Assembly (NCBI GenBank): GCA_030704615.1 | Contig: CM060734.1 | Location: 50,670,042-50,734,041, forward strand | DNA from: Takakia lepidozioides | Lineage: Eukaryota; Streptophyta; Takakiopsida; Takakiales; Takakiaceae | DNA: 64,000 nt | Direction of reading: 5' to 3' | Shown: positions 24,271 to 34,992 of the stretch, in pieces | Position numbering within the stretch: position 1 is the first letter of the stretch | Layout: each line of letters starts with the position of its first letter | Notes under the pieces: generated by a model | Database searches by the model: none | The model's input: the letters and a program-made list of their open reading frames with translations, nothing else | Told to the model about the DNA's origin: nothing | Made by a program: the position numbers and the translations under genes

Positions 24271-24821
24271 TTCTGGACTGATCTAACTCCTGCGGAACCA
24301 CTTCCTCCCGTGCCCTTGGACTCACTGTTCGAGCCCCCGCCATCGAAGCTCAGCAGCGAGGAGAGAAGAGAGAGCATGAGAAGAGACTCTCTCCCGGCCC
24401 ACTCCAGTCTTGGGCAGGTATATGGGTTGGGGGCGGGCATGAGCCTGGGTATTGAAAGACCTGCCCGGCTCACAAGGCAAAGGAATTTCATAGAGTTTTT
24501 GGAAGATGTGGTCGGGCCTTTGCTGGCCATTCTGCAGGTGAATTGTGGGTTCTTCTTGATCTCTACTTTCTCTCTCTCTCTCTCTCTTGTTTCCCTACAA
24601 TTTTGTGCCCGCGAGTGCAGGACCGTTGTCCTGCTTGCAGCACTCTCCTCCCATTCCCTCAACCCACACAGCACTTTGGTGCTGGGTTCAAAGCCAGCTA
24701 CCCTCCAATGTTGGGTTTACTGTTTACTCAATGTCTTCAGTTGCTGGGATCAGGGGATAAAACTTTGAGTATACATTCCAGTGAGGATCAAACAAAAGTC
24801 TTGAATGGTGCATGTATGTGA
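24271..24821 (+). CDS. Two exons of an unrecognised plant gene
   Basis: Exon 24271-24537 (CAG acceptor, 89 codons in frame) begins FWTDLTPAEPLPPVPLDSLF and contains QVYGLGAGMSLGIERPARLT and FIEFLEDVVGPLLAILQ. After a 83-bp intron (GTGAAT...GTGCAG) the frame continues at 24621 with DRCPACSTLLPFPQP and GAGFKASYPPMLGLL. It can run to a TGA at 24819-24821. Matching phases, a composition unlike the surroundings and the CPAC pair argue for real coding. I do not recognise the family. The 5' exons are not identified; an ORF at 23,994-24,281 may belong to it. A different final exon is possible. Confidence 0.55.
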
Positions 24822-25789
24822 CAATGCATCATACTTATCATGTATTTCCATGCATTATTAATACATTATATCTTCGCATAAAATTTTGAGGTCATGGGTT
24901 CATAATGTAGTGAATGCCACTGCGAGGGGTAGTGCTGCTTGCTGCTTGCTCTCTCAGTTATTTTGACTGAAAACTGAAATCTGTTCTCTCAAACAAGCAT
25001 GTTGTATTTGGTAGACCACCATGCATCTATGGCATTGGTCTTTTAGTAAATTTGTCTCTGTGAATGTTGGGAGTTAAATGAGGGCACTCTGAGACTTCTA
25101 CCTGACCGCACCAAAACAAATCAATTGAACTAGTGACGCGGGAGCAAGTCGTACGAGATTGGGAACATTCTTGGAGCTGGGAGGGCTTAGAGGGAACAAC
25201 ATGAATAGTTCAACACTACTTTGTCGACCGAACACGCACTGCAATCAATCAGAAGAAGCATATGCTTATCTCACCATAGACTCTCATGACGTTGTATTGA
25301 GGTGTTCATAGATAAAGGGAATGAGGTGCATAAGATCGCGCCTGGGTTCAAGAAATGGTTGTCACTTGATGGTCAGCATTGGCAAAAGCAATCAGCAAAA
25401 GTTTGAAAAGCTCTGGTTCAGACCCCAAGCTACCCAGACAAACCCTCAATCTGCTGTTATGGTCCTGCACACAGGCAGTTGGTTTCCAGAGCTGGTAGCT
25501 TTCACCTCCAACATCAACATCACTACATGGGGCAAACAGCTTCTATTTGTGATAGTCAACACTGTACATCAATCAACATGCTTGCTTCTGTGTTCAGATT
25601 AATGCAGGAAAGCACTGCTGCTAAGAGGTCAGGTTCCTATTGTATACAAACTTAAGTGAATTGTTGTAAAGCTGTATTCGTGTTGGGACATGCCACCACA
25701 TCACGTAACAAAAAAGGGTGTCACGCCCGTGCCAGCAAAGAGATTAGGGAAACTCCAAAGTGAAATTAAGTATTAAATAAGCAACCTAC

Positions 25790-28343
25790 TCAATAACCTT
25801 GAGGTGGATATCCTAGAGGTGCTTGGTTATTTTGATGTGGATAATCTTGTTGTGGTGCCTGGTATTCTTGAGGGGGGTAAGGAGTCTGATAACTTTGTGA
25901 CCCATACCCCTGGTCCGGGTAGGTTTGAGCTGGGGGCCTTCCACCATGACGCATGTGAGGTTCATAGCCCTGTCCCTCATATGCTGGAGCGTGGGGCCTT
26001 CCACCATCCTGAACGAGAGGCTCGTATCTTTGTGGCTTGTACCCCTGTCCCTGATATGCTTGGGGCCTTCCACCATACTGTGTCTGAGGTTTATAGTCCT
26101 GTCCCTCATATGCTGGAGCGTGGGGCCTTCCACCATCCTGAATGAGAGGCTCGTATCTTTGTGGCTCGTACCCCTGTCCCTGGTATGCTTGGGGCCTTCC
26201 ACCATACCGTGTCTGAGGTTCGTAGCCCTGTCCCTCATATGCTGGAGCTTGGGGCCTTCCACCATCCTGAACAAGAGACTCGTGTCTTTGTGGCTCGTAC
26301 CCCTGTCCCTGGTATGATTGGGGCCTTCCACCATGATGCATCTGAGGTTCATAGCCCTGTCCCTCATATGCTTGAGCTTGGGGCCGTCCACCGTGCTGCG
26401 TCTGAGGTTCATAGCCCTGATAACCTGGAGGTGCTCCCTGATATGAGGGTCGGGCAGAGGGTGTTGCCTGGCTCCCGGGAATATACCCTGCAGTTGTTGC
26501 TGCAGTGCTTCCATGCTTCTGGGCGTAGCTATTGAGATATCCTTCTGCCTTGACGACATATTTGCCATATGGACCCTGGTCTAGATGTCCATATGTAGAG
26601 ATCCCTTCCAACAGACCCCCCGCAGCACCTGCGAGTATCCGCTCCGTTGGTTAATCGAAAGTTGCTGAGGCAATTTGCAGGGGTAAACTAAACAGCTCAA
26701 CTCCACATTTTTCAAGTGCATTTGACAAAAATTGGTTTGAAACCGCAAGACTACGGGTATCTGACATCCATCCGAAAACATTGGATTAGTTCAGTGGCTA
26801 GTCCCTGTTTGCAACAGAACCTGCTGCAGTGTTCCAAATGGCAGGACCTGAGGGCCTTGCAATGACCTCTCACCTGTCCTGTTGTGAAGCTCCAGCAATG
26901 AGGTCGTATTTGATCCTCACTGTGTGATAACACATTCAACTACACCCTTGCTTGGGAGGTTGAGTGATTCTAACAATAAGTGAGTTGGTTATGCAAAAAC
27001 CTAAGATAGAATTACTGCAATTGTTATATTCCACCCTGGGTGAACAAAAAGCACAAACTGTCATATCAAGCTGAGACACCCAAGAGAACACTCCAATGTG
27101 GCCTTCCAAGGTCAGCTGGGTATCAGGATCGATCACTAGGGCTATTGCTAAAATCAAAGGGCGCTGAGACACCAATTATACAGGAGATAATGTTGTTTAA
27201 CAGATGGACCTGCAAGCTTGCCCGTATCCATTGGCTTTTCATTTTTCCCCTTCCCAATTGCAGCCTCATAAAGCACCTGCACATAGAAGCTTTCAGAGCT
27301 GTTACGTTGTTGAGGGTAATGAACCCAATAGTTTCCAGTGATATTCAAGTAGGGTAGTGTCCAACGTAAGGTGCACTACGGACTTAGATGTTTTTAGGTT
27401 GAAAGTGTGTGAGATGAGCAGATTGTTCCCTTGCACTGCTCATATCTCTTAAGCTTTGAGCTGCCGTAGATAACCACGCGCAACCCTTTCCCAAGTCTAA
27501 GACGGAAGGAAGAGCTGCCACCTCTGAAAATGGCAAAGGTTGGGTAAAATCCAATTAGATAGATAAGATCTCCCTACAATTTATCATATACATTTTCTAT
27601 AACCGACTAACAGGGCTCAAGCACTACAAGTCCTCCATTCCAAACCATCATTTCAACTGAAATGTAATACTCAACCGATTATCAATGCAGTAAACAAGAC
27701 TGATCCAAGCTGACTATTGAAAGGCAGATAAATTTCAATTTGTAGAAGAAATCTGCACGGAGAACATACTTAGTAGCGCATCCATACCCATACCCATTTC
27801 ACTCGTTCAAAAGATATGCATCGCATGCAATCAAGATCCTACGCAATCAAAATTCTGATCGTGCAAATATTAGTTGCATTGGATTGGAAGCAGGTGTTTG
27901 GGAACTGTCCATATATATCATTACAGCAATCGATCAACTTCACGGGCAGCGGTTGAGTTAAAGACATCTGCTGCACTAAAGAAGCGACATTGATCAAGCC
28001 ATTGCAATGGTAACAGTGTCTTCATACCGCAACTGACAATCAGATGAAGCAATAAAATGATTTGGTTGAGAGGTTACAATGCTTCAAGGATTTTTCTCTA
28101 AACTACGGGCGAAGAAACCAACATCACACTTACCTGCACATCACTGTACATCTCGTTATACGACGGTTTGCGATTCGCGTGCCCGGTCGCAGAACCTTGG
28201 GAATTGCTCGAGTTATTGTGCGAAGATAGCACGTTCGTAACGCTGTGCATCAGGCTACCACCTCCAGAGCTTCCTCCATGTTGGCCAAATCCACCTTGAC
28301 CATTTAGCTTCATCATCTCTTCAGCCTTCTTCAGCAAATCCAT
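25790..28343 (-). CDS. Nodulin-related-protein-like with Gly/Tyr/Gln repeat tail (three exons)
   Basis: Exons 28134-28343, 27210-27276 and 25790-26628 join in frame (GT-AG, phases 0 and 1) to 371 residues. The N-terminus (MDLLKKAEEMMKL) leads into a Gly/Ser/Asn-rich linker. The core PSYNEMYSDVQ, VLYEAAIGKGK, TGKLAGAAGGLLEGISTYG and GKYVVKAEGYLNSY matches the pattern of Arabidopsis nodulin-related proteins (stress and ABA-linked, molecular function unclear). The tail of about 225 residues is made of GGRPQ and GQGYEPQ motifs in a 43-residue (129-bp) repeat and ends YPPQEYQAPQQDY...GYPPQGY, a low-complexity Tyr/Gln/Pro/Gly tract of the kind seen in condensate-forming proteins (inference). Confidence 0.8.
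25990..26400 (-). repeat. 129-bp coding tandem repeat
   Basis: The block containing GGGGCCTTCCACCATCCTGA recurs at about 25,993, 26,122 and 26,251, a 129-bp spacing, with a partial fourth unit to about 26,400. It encodes the 43-residue GRPQ...GQGYEPQ unit of the nodulin-related-like protein. Open frames on the other strand here are by-products of the repeat. Confidence 0.9.
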
Positions 28344-30855
28344 GGCACAATCTTTCTCTTGGGCAAATCCAATCAAACTTGGAAAGCCACAAACTACTGC
28401 AGAACTTGTACTTCTCCACACCACGACCTAAAACACCGCACAAAGACTTCTGTATGCAAGAATGTACGCGCATGCAGAGTGGATATGAGTTGAAAGAAAT
28501 AATTCTGAAGACGTGTGTGACACCGGAGCTGGCACGTAGTTTCAACCTACTGAAATGAAACGTCATCACATTGACTGGACATACGCAGCGATCCAGTGGG
28601 CCCGGCACTGGGGCTCTTTGGCGAGCCCACACACCAAATTTGCCATGTCCTCCCCTCCGTCCCTCCTTCCTCCCTGCTTCCTGCTTGGAGACGCTGACTA
28701 GACACCACCCTCGTCTTCCTCCACCATGTCTTCGTGTCCCTTGCCTTTTGGAGGAAAGGCAACAAACAACACGCTCACAAATAAACCCTAAAGACCCAAC
28801 AAACAACCCTAAACCCTGTCCTCTAGGGTTGCTTGTGCCCTTAGCCCATGTGTGAAGAATGGAAATCGAAAACCCAGTGCGTCTCCTATATTGAGGCTCA
28901 AGTGCGACCTCTAGTGTAGCCTATGTTGGCCCATGCATGAAGAATTGATCTTTAATAAGACCAAGTGCAATTTTCTATGTATCCAAGGGCCTCTCCCATG
29001 TTTGTCTCCTAATGTCAAGCGCCCATCTAAGTCTCCATGTAGAGGCCCGAGTATCCAATGTCTTCTAATCCCAAGTGCAATTTCAAATGTATCCAACGAC
29101 GTCTCCAATATGCGTCTCATATGTCGAGGCCCATCTAAGCCTAGTGTGCAATCTCCTTATATGCATCCAAGTACGTCTCCCATATCATCAAGGTCCAGTG
29201 TTTTCTTTCTCGCGAAAAATCGCCATATTTCGACCTGGAAATTACGTGAGCTACTTGTACAAAGTAATTATGGGGGGTCAAATCTGATTTTTTCGCCAAA
29301 AAGCAGCAGCAGATAAATTTCAGGGGCCTAATGTTGCCGACGTGGACCACTTAAACAGTGCCACCTGGAAAATAGCCACTTTTCTAACTTTGTCACCTCG
29401 ATATTCTCGCCACATGGGCACTGGGTAGAATTCACAGGTGGCCCCCCCAACGATTTTGGAAATATGAAAAAAAAAACACTACAAGGTCCGACCCATTTAT
29501 TTCTTTCCATCAATTTATTGAGTAATAATATATCCAATCATATTGATATATCTCCCGTCGAGGTTCCAAGAAAGCCTATGCCGATGGCCCAAGCGTCCAA
29601 TGTCATCTGAGTCATCTAAGTCTAATCATTTTCTTTCCACAGAACCTATGACCAGATTTGAACCGGAGAGCTTTTCCTAGATATCTCTCATGTTGAGGCT
29701 CCAATCATTGTCCAGAAAAACCCACTTTGCTATTTTTCGCGAATTTCATGTGACCCAAAGCACTTGAAATTCCACATCTCCCACACCGTAGGTCCAAATA
29801 TCCCGAGACTAAGCTGGTGCACCCCTCCTCGTCGAGGGCTTTCCAATGGTACCAAGCACCAGGGCTGAGGCCTCCGGGTTTGGGACATGTCAATGTGACA
29901 AAACAAAACAAAACAAAACGTCTTGTACTGGAGAATGTAAGTTGTATGATGGAGAGCACAATGTTAGCTCTCTCTGACTAATTTCTACTGTTTCATTGAT
30001 CATTTAGGTTCTTTTCAGTTCTTCTCTGGGACAGCTAATAAGAGGCTTCTCCTTGCGGATCCTTGGAGATTCCTAGAGTCCAACTCTTGTTAGTACAAAC
30101 TGGAATAAAGTAGTTTAGGAATCACAACTGTAGCGCGGTTCCTGACTGTTACCAAAATCACTTGGTTCAAACCATGAGGCCAGTGATGGACACAATATAG
30201 TTACCCACGGGCCCTACACTCTCAAGTTCTATTTTGTTGATATTGAGAAAGTTGCAGGAAGCAACACTAACCAAAGTTTAACTAGTTTAAAAACAGACAT
30301 ACACTTTTTGTGCCTTCAGGGAAAATATGCTATCTTGCAGCCTATGTATAGGGTAAAGCACCTGGGTGAACGAAAACCTGGGAACCACCGAGCCTAGGCG
30401 CTTTACCCTACGTAAAGAATTTTTGGTCCCCCCCTCTTTATCTTTATCATCTTTCCAGCACGGTGTCCAGTCTCAAGTGATTTCAGAAAAGATGCCAGAG
30501 AGAAATCAGAAGGAAGGGGGAAGAAGTCCAAAAGAAGAGGGAAAGAAAGCAAGGGCACGCTGACAGCCTGGCGAGTGCGTTCCTACTCGTGAACGTCCCT
30601 GCACGTAACACTCTACAAGGATAAGGCCCCGCAAAACACAAAGGAATTTTTCCCAAAATTCTTTACGCGTGCGTGTGCGTGCGTGTCTGTGCAAGATTCC
30701 TCATCACACACACACACACATTGCCCAACCCTGCTATGGATGTTATGCATTGATGCATCCTGAAGTAGTTCAGCAATTTTCAGAATTATCATCTTTCTCC
30801 TTCTGATCTGGTCCCTAGTCCCTACCACAAGACTGGGTGCTAGCGAGGCAACTGC
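28344..30855. other. Intergenic region with degenerate repeats
   Basis: No supported gene. From about 28,850 to 29,200 a loosely repeated phrase (GTATCCAA, GTCTCC, ATGT, AGGCCCATCTAAG) recurs several times in a degraded tandem. AAACCCTA telomere-like units occur near 28,785-28,815, an AAAAC run at 29,900-29,920, and a GT/CA run near 30,670-30,720. The stretch 28,344-28,430 is the likely promoter side of the nodulin-related-like gene. Confidence 0.5.
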
Positions 30856-31268
30856 AGGGAGTCACTTAGGGGATGAAGCATGTGTTAAGTGAGAGTCGGG
30901 TGTGACTGCCAATGTCGATTTCTCTTCCGCTGCAGCAGCATGATGCGGTCGCATTGGACTGCTGGGGTGAGTGGCCCTGTTTAGTTCTCGTGGTGGGAAG
31001 AGTAGACCCCCCCAATTTTACCTTATAAGATCAAGGTTGAGAACTCTGGGGATTCTCAATTCATCACTAGCCTTCCATCCAAAACCCTAGGGTAAGTTGA
31101 CCAATGACCGAATACGCGTCTATGACCCATCCTCTATGACTCAAACAGTACAGAAATGCGCTCAACAGTGCATCATGGTCAATACTCAGGAAATGGTGGA
31201 TGATCTCAGTAGCCAAACGGATCAATGAATGAAGCAAGACACTTGCATCTTTCCAAGAAAACATCCTT
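30856..31268 (-). other. 3' flank of the PPR-DYW gene
   Basis: Downstream sequence of the PPR-DYW gene, conserved as an inverted copy at 379-770. It probably includes the 3' UTR. Small ORFs here have no support. Confidence 0.55.
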
Positions 31269-34200
31269 TCACCAGTAATCTCCACAAGAACAGATCCCAT
31301 CTTCAAAGTGGTGAAAGCGGTTAGCGTCCCGTACAACAATTGCTCGGCCAACAATCTTTGAGATGAATTTGGTGGAGGTGTGGCAGTCACCACACACTCG
31401 AAGATTCTTGATGAGACGGAGAGGCGTCCTAGGGGTTGTGCTGATCAGCCCAAAACCAATGGCCAGCTTCTCACTGTGGTGGCAAAGAGAAAATTCCTTT
31501 TCCTCCTCCCCCACATCATGCAATACAAAGCGCGTGTCAGGCACATACCCCGCCTCCTTCATCTGCCCAGACAATCTTCTCAGCTCACCATGGATTTCCT
31601 TAATTCTGGGATGCAACTTGTCATCTACAACGAAGGTGTGCACCCTGTTGCCCACCTCAATGCAGCAGCGACCTGCCTCCTTTCTAACCCCTCTGACCTT
31701 CATCATTCTTCTCACCTTTGCAGTATCATCCCACCTGCCAGCTGCAGCATAGATGTTTGATAGCAACACATAGGTCGCGGCATCCTGTTCATCCCACTTG
31801 AGGATAGATGTTGCCGCACGTTCAGCCATCTCCACATTGCCATGGATCCTGCAGGCACCAAGCAAGGCCTTCCACACCACAACATCTGGATTCATTGGCA
31901 TTTTATTAATCAGGTCCACTGCCTCATCCAGTTGTCCCGCACGTCCAAGAAGGTCCACCATGCAGCCAAAGTGCTTTACTGTTGGACTGACACCATGATC
32001 TTGACTCAGGGAATCAAAGTAGCGTCTTCCTTCATTCAGTAGGCCAGTGTGGCTGCATGCAGAGAGAACACATATAAAGGTGATACTATCCGGCTTCAAG
32101 CCGTTCTTTTGCATTCCTTCAAATAGTTGCAGGACCTCCCTATGACAACCATGCTGGGCATATCCTGCGATCATCGCGTTCCACGACACCACATTTCGTT
32201 CAGCCATGTTGTCAAATACTCCCTTTGCATCCTCAATGCACCCACATTTCGCATACATGTCCACCAGGGCAGTGTCCAGAATCACGTCTGGTACAATTCC
32301 AGCTTTGGCGATGTCACCATGCACCTCTTTGCCCTTTTCCAGGGCTGCCAAGCTTGCACACGCACTGCAAACGCACACAAACGTTACGTGGTCGGGCTTC
32401 ACCCCTTCCCCCATCATTTGCTCATAGGTCTCCAAAGCCTCCATCCCGCGCCCCTGCTGTGCATACCCTGCAAGCATCGCGTTCCACGACACCACATCTC
32501 GTTCAGCCATACTGTCGAACACTCCCTTCGCATCCTCGATGCACCCACATTTGGCATACATGTCCACCAGGGCAGTGTTCAGAATGACATCGGGTACAAT
32601 TCCAGATTTGACGATGTCACCATGGACCTCTTTGCCCTTTTCCAGGGCTGCCAGGCTCGCACACGCATTGCAAACGCACACAAACGTTATGTGGTCGGGC
32701 TTCACCACTTCCCCCATCATTTGCTCATAGGTCTCCAAAGCCTCCATCCCGCGCCCCTGCTGTGCATATCCTGCAAGCATGGCGTTCCATGACACCAAAT
32801 CTCGTTCAGCCATATTGTTGAACACTCCTTTCGCATCCTCAATGCTCCCACATTTGGCATACATGTCCACCAGGGCAGTGTTCAGAATGACATCGGGTAC
32901 AATTCCAGATTTGACGATGTCACCATGGACCTCTTTGCCCTTTTCCAGGGCTGCCAGCCTCGCACACGCATTGCAAACGCACCCAAACGTTATGTGGTCG
33001 GGCTTCACCCCTTCGCACATCATTTGCTCGTAGGTCTCCAAAGCCTCCATCCCGCGCCCTTGCTGTGCATATCCTGCAATCATCGCACTCCACGACACCA
33101 CATCTCGTTCAGCCATACTGTCGAACACTCCCTTTGCATCCTCGATGCACCCACATTTGGCATACATGTCCACCAGGGCAGTGTTCAGAATGACATCGGG
33201 TGCAATTCCAGATTTGATGATGTCACCATGGACCTCTTTGCCCTTTTCCAGGGCTGCCAGGCTCGCACAAGCATTGCAAACGCACACAAACGTGATGTGG
33301 TTACACTTCACCCCTTCCCCCATCATTTGCTCATAGGTCTCCAAGGCCTCCATCCCGAGCCCCTGCTGTGCATATCCTGCAAGCATGGTGTTCCACGACA
33401 CCACATCGCGTTCAGCCATATTGTTGAACACTCCCTTTGCATCCTCGATGCACCCACATTTCGCATACATGTCCACCAGGGCAGTGTTCAGAATGACATC
33501 GGGTACAATTCCAGCTTTGATGATGTCACCATGGATCTCTTTGCTCTTTTCCAGGGCTGCCAGGCTTGCACACGCATTGCAAATGCAAACAAATGTGATG
33601 TGGTTGGGCTTCACCCCTTCGCACATCATTTGCTCATAGGTCGCCAAAGCCTCCATCCCGCGCCCTTGCTGTGCATATCCTGCAATCATCGCACTCCACG
33701 ACACCACATCTCGTCCAGCCATACTGTTGAACACTCCCTTTGCATCCTCGATGCACCCACATTTTGCATACATGTCCACGAGGGTACTGTTCAGAATGAC
33801 ATCGGGTACAATTCCAGCTCTGACAATGTCACCATGGACCTCTTTGCCCTTTTCCAGGGCTGCCAGGCTTGCACATGCACTGCAAATGCAATCAAACGTG
33901 ATGTGGTCGGGCTTCACCCCTTCCCCCATCATTCGATCATAGGTCTCCAAAGCCTCCATCCCGCGTCCTTGCCGTACATACCCTGCAAGCATCGCGTTCC
34001 ACGACACCACATCTCGTTCAGCCATACTGTTGAACACTCCCTTTGCATCCTCGATGCACCCACATTTGGCATACATGTCCACGAGGGTATTGTTCAGAAT
34101 GACGTCGGGTACAATTCCAGCTCTGATGATGTCACCATGGACCTCTTTGCCCTTTTCCAGGGCTGCCAGGCTTGCACACGCATTGCAAATGCACACAAAC

Positions 34201-34811
34201 GTGATGTGGTTGGGGTTCACCCCTTCGCGCAGCATTTGCTCATAGGTCTCCAAAGCATTCCTACCACGCCCATGCTTGGTAAATCCTCCCAACATTATGT
34301 TCCACGTGATCAAAGATCGTTGAGGCATTCTGTTGAACACTTGGTGAGCATCCATGATGCTCCCGCACTTAACATACATGTTGACAAGGGTGTTGAGTAG
34401 AAAAACATTTGGCTTGAATCCACTTTGGATAATGTGAGTATGCACCTGCTTTCCAGCTTCCAGACATTTCATCTTGCTGCACTTACGCAAGAGACAGACA
34501 TACGTATCTGAATCTGCTGAAACGCCTCCTTGGTTTAAAGTCTGTAGAGCCTCTTTTAGTCTGCCTGCCTCACAAAGCATCTTCACATGCCCAGAAGTGC
34601 CAGAAGAGGCATTGTGGACTCCCTCTCTTGATCCTCTTTCTGAAGCTGTGGTCATGGTTGAGGTGCCTGATTTTATCAACTGTGCCACTGCAGCTGCTGC
34701 CTTTAGTTGACCATCTACCCATGCAGGATTCTTGTAGCTATTGATCCACAGGGAATCATAGGTAATCTTGTGCTTGAAATCTGGCCCTCTTGGATGAATC
34801 TGGACCCACAC
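31269..34811 (-). CDS. PLS-class PPR-DYW RNA-editing factor fused to a PDF half-motif
   Basis: Open frame of 1180 codons. DYW-type PPR proteins bind one organellar RNA site and deaminate C to U. Residues 4-40 (IHPRGPDFKHK, DSLWINSYK, PAWVDGQL) are the second half of an OSB-type PDF motif. A leader follows (GHVKMLCEAGRLKEAL), then eight L-S-P triplets from about residue 100, seven nearly identical at 101 residues. Then come a diverged P2-L2-S2 block, E1/E2 (VHTFVVDDKLHP) and a complete DYW domain ([24 protein letters not shown]). No ATG precedes the PDF half in this frame (TGA 21 bases before GTG 34811); a CAG acceptor at 34800-34802 lets it splice onto the exon at 34993-35069. Otherwise translation starts at ATG 34655 (residue 53), without the PDF half. 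No clear transit peptide is visible from that start. Confidence 0.88.
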   Translation of the reverse strand: MWVQIHPRGPDFKHKITYDSLWINSYKNPAWVDGQLKAAAAVAQLIKSGTSTMTTASERGSREGVHNASSGTSGHVKMLCEAGRLKEALQTLNQGGVSADSDTYVCLLRKCSKMKCLEAGKQVHTHIIQSGFKPNVFLLNTLVNMYVKCGSIMDAHQVFNRMPQRSLITWNIMLGGFTKHGRGRNALETYEQMLREGVNPNHITFVCICNACASLAALEKGKEVHGDIIRAGIVPDVILNNTLVDMYAKCGCIEDAKGVFNSMAERDVVSWNAMLAGYVRQGRGMEALETYDRMMGEGVKPDHITFDCICSACASLAALEKGKEVHGDIVRAGIVPDVILNSTLVDMYAKCGCIEDAKGVFNSMAGRDVVSWSAMIAGYAQQGRGMEALATYEQMMCEGVKPNHITFVCICNACASLAALEKSKEIHGDIIKAGIVPDVILNTALVDMYAKCGCIEDAKGVFNNMAERDVVSWNTMLAGYAQQGLGMEALETYEQMMGEGVKCNHITFVCVCNACASLAALEKGKEVHGDIIKSGIAPDVILNTALVDMYAKCGCIEDAKGVFDSMAERDVVSWSAMIAGYAQQGRGMEALETYEQMMCEGVKPDHITFGCVCNACARLAALEKGKEVHGDIVKSGIVPDVILNTALVDMYAKCGSIEDAKGVFNNMAERDLVSWNAMLAGYAQQGRGMEALETYEQMMGEVVKPDHITFVCVCNACASLAALEKGKEVHGDIVKSGIVPDVILNTALVDMYAKCGCIEDAKGVFDSMAERDVVSWNAMLAGYAQQGRGMEALETYEQMMGEGVKPDHVTFVCVCSACASLAALEKGKEVHGDIAKAGIVPDVILDTALVDMYAKCGCIEDAKGVFDNMAERNVVSWNAMIAGYAQHGCHREVLQLFEGMQKNGLKPDSITFICVLSACSHTGLLNEGRRYFDSLSQDHGVSPTVKHFGCMVDLLGRAGQLDEAVDLINKMPMNPDVVVWKALLGACRIHGNVEMAERAATSILKWDEQDAATYVLLSNIYAAAGRWDDTAKVRRMMKVRGVRKEAGRCCIEVGNRVHTFVVDDKLHPRIKEIHGELRRLSGQMKEAGYVPDTRFVLHDVGEEEKEFSLCHHSEKLAIGFGLISTTPRTPLRLIKNLRVCGDCHTSTKFISKIVGRAIVVRDANRFHHFEDGICSCGDYW
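31900..34480 (-). repeat. 303-bp tandem array of PPR triplet units
   Basis: The phrase encoding KGKEVHGDI recurs every 303 bp (for example near 32,625, 32,928 and 33,231), one unit per 101-residue L-S-P triplet. Neighbouring units differ at few positions, several of them the RNA-contacting residues. The antisense strand is open across much of the array purely because of the repeat. Confidence 0.95.
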
Positions 34812-34992
34812 TCTATCCCTGCTCCCTCAGCTATCCATGCCTCTGCACAAATCATGCATTCATCCTTGCCTTGCTGCTAGCAGCTGACAATGACAGCCTA
34901 GATTTGTTCTAGGAAACACCCAACTCAGCTTATCACACTAGTTCCTACGCTGAATTGCGTCTGCTACTCTCTGTAATCTAACAGGCATTCAC

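Noticed and set aside
25804-26535. Plus-strand ORFs over the nodulin-related-like repeat tail
   Set aside because: Antisense by-products of a 129-bp (3 x 43) repeat; the minus-strand frame splices to two other exons and has a recognised core.
32925-34400. 491-codon ORF on the plus strand across the PPR array
   Set aside because: It is antisense to the intact PPR-DYW gene; its openness follows from the 303-bp repeat (a multiple of three) and the same pattern recurs in every unit.
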